From DASYGT01 sp035999365 (GTDB lineage Bacteria > Actinomycetota > Actinomycetes > Mycobacteriales > Jatrophihabitantaceae), in assembly GCA_035999365.1 (NCBI GenBank), contig DASYGT010000049.1, positions 1 through 9,551 on the forward strand: 9,551 nucleotides of DNA, in the 5' to 3' direction. Both the position numbers and the translations under genes were made by a program. The notes below the pieces were generated by a model. That model did not search any database and was not told where the DNA came from. It saw only the letters and a program-made list of their open reading frames with translations. Below are positions 5,915-9,551 of this stretch, in pieces (positions within the stretch are counted from its first letter, which is position 1; every line of letters begins with the position of its first letter).

Positions 5915-5927
5915 CCTCGTGCAGATC

Positions 5928-6704
5928 ATGACTCGCAGCGTGACCCGACCAGCTGAGGCCTTCCGTCCGCCCCGGCTCGTCGTCCGGCGCGAAGCCGGCC
6001 TGAACGCCTACGAGGCCGCCCTCTACCGGGCTGGTTTCGGGCTGGTCGCCGGCGCCGACGAAGCCGGACGCGGCGCCTGTGCCGGGCCGCTGGTCGTGGC
6101 GGCGTGCATCCTGCACAGGGGTCGGCGCGGGGAGATCGACGGCCTGAACGATTCCAAACTGCTCACCGCATCGGCCCGCGAGCGGATCTATGCACAGGTG
6201 GTGCGCCGAGCCGTGGCCTACTCCATCGTGATCGTCCCAGCCGCCGAGATCGACTCGTTCGGGCTGCACGTCGCGAATCTTGCCGGAATGCGCCGGGCGC
6301 TGAGCACCCTGCAGCCGCGAGCCGGTTACGCCCTCACCGACGGCTTTCCGGTCTCGGGGCTGGGCATTCCCGCGACTTCCGTCTGGAAGGGAGACGCCAC
6401 CGTGGCGTGTATCGCCGCAGCGTCTGTGCTCGCCAAGGTCACCCGAGACGCGATCATGACCGACCTGCACGAGTCGTGGCCCGACTACGAGTTCGCGCAG
6501 CACAAGGGCTACGTCACGCCGACCCACTCCGACGCGCTGGCCCGCATCGGTCCGTGTCCTGAGCATCGCCGCCGCTACGTCAACGTGCGCCGGGCGATGC
6601 GCGGCGGGGCGCTGGTGGAGGACAATGATGCGATGAACGCGGACGAGCTGGTTGATCCTGCGGTGCCCCTTGATTCGGCCGTGGCGAGCTGGGAGAACGT
6701 GTGA
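5928..6704 (+). CDS. rnhB: ribonuclease HII
   Basis: A 258-residue protein. ATG 5928 is preferred, 13 bases after the lepB stop; the in-frame GTGs at 5892 and 5919 would overlap or abut lepB and add nothing conserved. RNase HII cleaves the RNA strand of RNA-DNA hybrids and starts removal of misincorporated ribonucleotides. The four acidic catalytic residues are visible: Asp44 and Glu45 in GADEAGRGACAGPLVVAA, Asp138 in LTDGF, and Asp156 in KGDATVACIAAASVLAKVTRD. NDSKLLT and HKGYVTPTHSDAL with GPCPEHRRRYVNVR complete the family pattern. The C-terminal 30 residues after the conserved VNVRRA are acidic and lineage-specific. The stop overlaps the next start by four bases (GTGA). Confidence 0.97.
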   Translation: MTRSVTRPAEAFRPPRLVVRREAGLNAYEAALYRAGFGLVAGADEAGRGACAGPLVVAACILHRGRRGEIDGLNDSKLLTASARERIYAQVVRRAVAYSIVIVPAAEIDSFGLHVANLAGMRRALSTLQPRAGYALTDGFPVSGLGIPATSVWKGDATVACIAAASVLAKVTRDAIMTDLHESWPDYEFAQHKGYVTPTHSDALARIGPCPEHRRRYVNVRRAMRGGALVEDNDAMNADELVDPAVPLDSAVASWENV

Positions 6705-7018
6705 GCGCCGAGGATCTCGAGAACTACGAAACCGAGATGGAGCTGCAGCTCTATCGCGAGTACAAGGACATCGCGGCGCAGTTCAGCTACGTGGTCGAGA
6801 CCGAGCGCCGCTTCTACCTGACCAACGACGTCGATCTGCAGCCGCGCAATGCCGACGGCGAGGTGTACTTCGAGCTGACGATGCGCGATGCATGGGTCTG
6901 GGACATGTACCGGCCTGCGCGGTTCGTGAAGACCGTCCGCGTCGTGACCTTCAAGGACGTCAACATCGAGGAGTTGGACAAGCCGGAACTGGAACTGCCG
7001 GGCAAGACCGGGTTCTGA
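6701..7018 (+). CDS. DUF2469 family protein, function unknown
   Basis: A 105-residue protein. GTG 6701 overlaps the rnhB stop (GTGA 6701-6704), and GGGAG at 6691-6695 is its ribosome-binding site. I recognise the actinobacterial DUF2469 family from MSAEDLENYETEMELQLYREYKD, the central FSYVVETERRFYLTNDVDL, VYFELTMRDAWVWDMYRP, and RFVKTVRVVTFKDVNIEEL. It is rich in acidic and aromatic residues, has no signal peptide or membrane segment, and looks like one compact soluble alpha/beta domain. The family sits beside RNase HII in most mycobacteria and relatives, so a role linked to RNase HII or nucleic-acid metabolism is a reasonable guess, but no biochemical function is known to me. It is the last gene of the rplS-lepB-rnhB stretch. 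Confidence 0.92.
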   Translation: MSAEDLENYETEMELQLYREYKDIAAQFSYVVETERRFYLTNDVDLQPRNADGEVYFELTMRDAWVWDMYRPARFVKTVRVVTFKDVNIEELDKPELELPGKTGF

Positions 7019-7076
7019 GCCGGACACCAACCGCACCGGCCCTGCAAGCGCAGGACACCGCACCCGTCAAGTCGGT

Positions 7077-7102
7077 CGTCCACAGCGCCGCCGCCGTCCA
7101 CA
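7077..7102. repeat. two direct CGTCCACA repeats (DnaA-box-like)
   Basis: CGTCCACA occurs at 7077-7084 and 7095-7102, 18 bases apart start to start, in the 135-base spacer before yraN. The core TCCACA matches the 3' part of the DnaA box (TTRTCCACA), but the TT at the 5' end is missing in both copies. They may be weak DnaA sites, sites for another regulator, or chance. Confidence 0.3.
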
Positions 7103-7140
7103 ACCGGGCGCACTCGCGCCTCTCACTGCGTCGGTTCCGT

Positions 7141-7146
7141 CACGAT
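7141..7146 (+). promoter_or_regulatory. possible leaderless promoter for yraN-comM-dprA
   Basis: CACGAT at 7141-7146 fits the loose mycobacterial TANNNT -10 pattern at five of its six positions (C replaces the first T). It ends seven bases before the yraN GTG at 7154, the spacing expected for a leaderless mRNA. The absence of a Shine-Dalgarno sequence before that GTG agrees. No convincing -35 is seen. Confidence 0.25.
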
Positions 7147-7153
7147 CGTCGAC

Positions 7154-7525
7154 GTGCGGACCAAGGATTCAGTAGGGCGTTTCGGCGAACAGCTTGCGGG
7201 CGAGCACCTCGCCGCGGCGGGGTTGACGATCATCGATCGCAACTGGCGCTGTCGTGACGGTGAGATCGACCTTGTCCTTCTCGAAGGCGACGTCCTCGTC
7301 TTCGTGGAGGTGAAGACCCGTTCGTCGACTGCGTTCGGCGATCCCGCCGAGGCCGTGACTCCGTTGAAGGCGGCGCGGGTGCGCCGGCTGGCGATCCGGT
7401 GGTTGGCCGCGCAGCGGGCCGGAGCCAGCCCGCTGCGCTGGTCGGAGATCCGGTTCGATGTCGTCTCCGTCCTGCGCCACGGGCCGGACGGGCCGACCAT
7501 TCGGCATCTCCGCGGGGCGTTCTGA
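7154..7525 (+). CDS. yraN: YraN/UPF0102 family nuclease-fold protein
   Basis: A 123-residue protein, typical for UPF0102. GTG 7154 (MRTKDSVGRFGEQLA) is the only start that keeps the conserved N-terminal helix; no ribosome-binding site precedes it. The restriction-endonuclease-like core is intact: Glu12 in GRFGEQLAGEHL, RNWRCRDGEIDLV with Asp39, and FVEVKTRSS with Glu52 and Lys54 (a D...ExK active-site pattern). FGDPAEAVTPLKAARVRRLA and FDVVSV follow. The fold resembles Holliday-junction or nicking nucleases, yet the cellular role of the family is not settled. Its stop overlaps the comM start by one base (TGATG), and the yraN-comM-dprA order recurs in actinobacteria, pointing to a shared role in DNA processing. 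Confidence 0.95.
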   Translation: MRTKDSVGRFGEQLAGEHLAAAGLTIIDRNWRCRDGEIDLVLLEGDVLVFVEVKTRSSTAFGDPAEAVTPLKAARVRRLAIRWLAAQRAGASPLRWSEIRFDVVSVLRHGPDGPTIRHLRGAF

Positions 7526-9054
7526 TGTCGCTCGCACGCAGTTGGTCGGTGACGCTCAGCGGGGTCAGCGGCGCCATGGTCGAGATCGAGGCCGACCTGT
7601 CCGCCGGTCTACCCGGCGTCGCGTTCACCGGGCTCGCCGACACGACGGTGGTCGAGGCACGCGATCGCATTCGAGCGGCAATCGTCAACTCCGGGCTCGA
7701 ATGGCCCAACCGCAAGATCACCGTTGCGTTACTCCCCGCAGACATCCGCAAGATCGGCTCAAGGTTCGATCTCGCGCTGGCGCTGGCCGTATTGGGCTGC
7801 GCCGACCAGGTGCCCCATGCAGCGCTGGCCGACGCGGTGTGGCTCGCCGAACTCGGGCTCGACGGGCGGCTGCGGCCGATCCGCGGCATGCTGCCCTCGA
7901 TCCGAGCGGCGCACCAGGCTGGGATGCGGCACGCGGTCGTGGCTCCCGGCAATGCGGCCGAAGCGGCGCTGGTGCCGGACGTGGACGTGCGCGCTGCCGT
8001 CGATCTGCGCAACCTCGTCCTGTGGTTGCGCGGCGAGGCGCCCGCTCCGGAGCGGGCGGAGCCGGGACCGCCCGACCCGGACCAGCGCGCGGTTCCCGAC
8101 CTCGCCGACGTGGCCGGTCAGGCGACGGCGCGGCGCGCCCTCGAAGTGGCCGCCGCGGGTGGTCACCACGCCTGCTTCATCGGGTCGCCGGGGGCCGGTA
8201 AGACGATGCTCGCCGAGCGACTGCCCGGCATCCTGCCGCAACTCGACGATGATGCCGCCCTGGAGGTGACGACCGTGTACTCGGTCGCCGGGCTGCTGGG
8301 ACCGGATGCACACCTGGTGCGCCGGCCGCCGCTGCAGGCGCCACACCACACCGCGTCCGTTGCCTCGCTGGTCGGCGGTGGATCGCAGCTGGCGCGCCCC
8401 GGCGCGATCAGCCTCGCGCATCACGGCGTGCTCTTTCTCGATGAGGCGGCGGAGTTCTCGCCTCGCGCCTTGGATGCCCTGCGCCAGCCGCTGGAGAACG
8501 GCGTCATGACGCTGCACCGCAGTGGGGGAGCGGTGAGCTATCCCGCGCGGTTCCAGCTCGTTCTGGCGGCGAATCCCTGCCCCTGCGGGAGCCGTGGCGC
8601 CGAGTGTGCGTGTGCCCCCGCGCTACGGCGCCGATATCAGCAGCGGTTGTCGGGTCCGCTGCTGGACAGGGTCGATCTCCGCATTCAGGTCGACCCCGTC
8701 CCGCAGGCCGATCTCTTCGCGACCGCTGACCGCGAGAGCAGCGCCGCTGTGGCGGTGCGCGTGCTCGGTGCCCGAAATTCGACACTGCAGCGGTGGGGCG
8801 AATCGGGCTGGCGGATCAACCGCGCCGTACCGGGCCGTGATCTGCGATGCGGTCGTTGGCGGCTGAGCCGCGCTGCCTTACGTCCTGCCGAGCGCTACCT
8901 CGAGCGCGGCCAGCTGAGCGCGCGCGGCTTCGACCGCGTGCTCCGCTTGGCGTGGAGCATCGCTGATCTCGCCGGGCATACGGTCCCTGATGCGGGCGAC
9001 GTCGCGGAGGCGTTGTACTTCCGCACAGGTGACGCAGGGCAGTGGGCAGCATGA
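7525..9054 (+). CDS. comM: YifB/ComM family Mg-chelatase-like AAA+ ATPase
   Basis: A 509-residue protein, the usual family length. ATG 7525 overlaps the yraN stop. The N-terminal ChlI/Lon-like domain (about 1-170) carries LPGVAFTGLADTTVVEARDRIRAA and LLPADIRKIGSRFDLALALAVLG. A short Pro-rich linker (172-188) leads to the AAA+ core: Walker A GSPGAGKT (220-227), QAPHHTASVASLVGGG, and Walker B GVLFLDE (301-307). A cysteine cluster within ANPCPCGSRGAECAC (Cys352, 354, 361, 363) is likely a zinc site. The C-terminal helical Mg-chelatase domain has SGPLLDRVDLRI and AWSIADLAGH. In competent bacteria, ComM is a helicase that promotes branch migration during recombination of incoming DNA. Its job in actinobacteria is inferred from this and from its coupling to dprA (ATGA overlap at 9051-9054). 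Confidence 0.95.
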   Translation: MSLARSWSVTLSGVSGAMVEIEADLSAGLPGVAFTGLADTTVVEARDRIRAAIVNSGLEWPNRKITVALLPADIRKIGSRFDLALALAVLGCADQVPHAALADAVWLAELGLDGRLRPIRGMLPSIRAAHQAGMRHAVVAPGNAAEAALVPDVDVRAAVDLRNLVLWLRGEAPAPERAEPGPPDPDQRAVPDLADVAGQATARRALEVAAAGGHHACFIGSPGAGKTMLAERLPGILPQLDDDAALEVTTVYSVAGLLGPDAHLVRRPPLQAPHHTASVASLVGGGSQLARPGAISLAHHGVLFLDEAAEFSPRALDALRQPLENGVMTLHRSGGAVSYPARFQLVLAANPCPCGSRGAECACAPALRRRYQQRLSGPLLDRVDLRIQVDPVPQADLFATADRESSAAVAVRVLGARNSTLQRWGESGWRINRAVPGRDLRCGRWRLSRAALRPAERYLERGQLSARGFDRVLRLAWSIADLAGHTVPDAGDVAEALYFRTGDAGQWAA

Positions 9055-9551
9055 GCGACTCGGGCGCGGTCGCTGATGAGATCCTGCTCGCCCGCGCTTT
9101 CCTCAGCCGAGTGTGTGAACCCGGCTGTATCCCGCTCTGGTCCTTCGTCGATAGCACGGGGCCGCTCGAGGCTGCTGAGGCGATACGCCGCCGGCGCGCA
9201 CCGCAGGCCGTGATGGATGCCGCCGAGGCGCGGCGCGCGTCCACCGATCCACACGCCGACCTTGAGGCCGCCGAGCGCACTGGCATCCGGCTGCTGTGCC
9301 CTGAGTCGGCGCAGTGGCCGCATTTCGCACTCGCGGCCCTGCACCGCCTCGCCTCGCAGCGTGTCGCCGCCTACAAGGCGGGCGATCGATCGCGTCGTGA
9401 CTCCGGCGAACGGGTGCCACCGATCGCGTTGTGGGTCAAGGGGCCTGGGGATCTGTCCGCCGCGGCCGCCCGATCAGTGGCGATCGTGGGCGCCCGCGCG
9501 TCCACCGCGTACGGCGAGCATGTGACGGCCGACCTCTCCTACGGTCTCGCG
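9051..9551 (+). CDS. dprA: DNA-processing protein DprA (3' end outside window)
   Basis: The frame opens at ATG 9051, overlapping the comM stop (ATGA), and stays open for 167 codons to the last base, so only the N-terminal part is here. After a poorly conserved N-terminal helical region (DEILLARAFLSRVCEPG, about 9-25), the protein reads GIRLLCPESAQWPHFALAAL (78-97). It then enters the Rossmann-like DprA/Smf domain: PPIALWVKGPGDL (123-135) and the signature SVAIVGARASTAYGEHV (142-158). DprA protects single-stranded DNA and loads RecA during transformation. The position directly after comM agrees. An insertion of about 20 residues rich in Arg and Asp (105-122), just before PPIALW, looks lineage-specific. 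Confidence 0.94.
   Translation, partial: MSDSGAVADEILLARAFLSRVCEPGCIPLWSFVDSTGPLEAAEAIRRRRAPQAVMDAAEARRASTDPHADLEAAERTGIRLLCPESAQWPHFALAALHRLASQRVAAYKAGDRSRRDSGERVPPIALWVKGPGDLSAAAARSVAIVGARASTAYGEHVTADLSYGLA

Noticed and set aside
5892..5927. GTG 5892 or 5919 as the rnhB start
   Set aside because: The first overlaps lepB by 23 bases and the extra residues are not family-like; ATG 5928 aligns with related RNase HII N-termini.
1..9551. tRNA, rRNA, CRISPR array, insertion sequence or prophage
   Set aside because: No T-loop or cloverleaf consensus, no regularly spaced repeats, no transposase or integrase motifs and no terminal repeats were seen on either strand.

Overview
The window is GC-rich (roughly two thirds G+C), and nearly every gene is on the plus strand. 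Gene order and protein signatures point to an actinobacterium of the mycobacterial/nocardial group (Mycobacteriales). The signatures are a ribosomal S16 with an Ala/Pro/Glu-rich tail, a DUF2469 protein next to RNase HII, and the rpsP-KH-rimM-trmD-rplS-lepB-rnhB-DUF2469-yraN-comM-dprA order. The genus cannot be fixed from the sequence alone; Gordonia-, Williamsia- or Tsukamurella-like organisms are all possible.

Positions 1-1628: the 3' part of a HIT-family Ap4A phosphorylase-like gene overlaps a metal-dependent amidohydrolase gene by four bases (ATGA). Positions 1629-2183: a 555-base stretch with no protein gene that I can support. Its first half is predicted to fold into several helices and ends in a near-textbook intrinsic terminator (perfect 15-bp stem, 7-nt loop, T5), which makes it a candidate unclassified small RNA or long structured 3' UTR. 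Its second half holds a possible weak promoter and the leader of rpsP.

Positions 2184-4736: a ribosome-biogenesis operon. It contains rpsP (S16), khpA (KH-domain RNA-binding protein), rimM (16S processing factor) and trmD (tRNA m1G37 methyltransferase), tightly spaced or overlapping. A 168-base gap with a probable internal promoter and a 5' hairpin then leads to rplS (L19). Positions 4757-7018: lepB (signal peptidase I with a long disordered cytoplasmic N-terminus), rnhB (RNase HII) and a DUF2469 gene that overlaps rnhB. Positions 7019-7153: a short spacer with two TCCACA-type direct repeats and a possible leaderless promoter. Positions 7154-9551: yraN, comM/yifB and the 5' part of dprA, all overlapping; this looks like a translationally coupled DNA-processing operon. 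The dprA reading frame runs off the end of the window.

Most of the window is conserved housekeeping. The part that known features do not explain is the structured region at about 1665-1911. No mobile elements, CRISPR arrays, tRNAs or rRNAs were seen.
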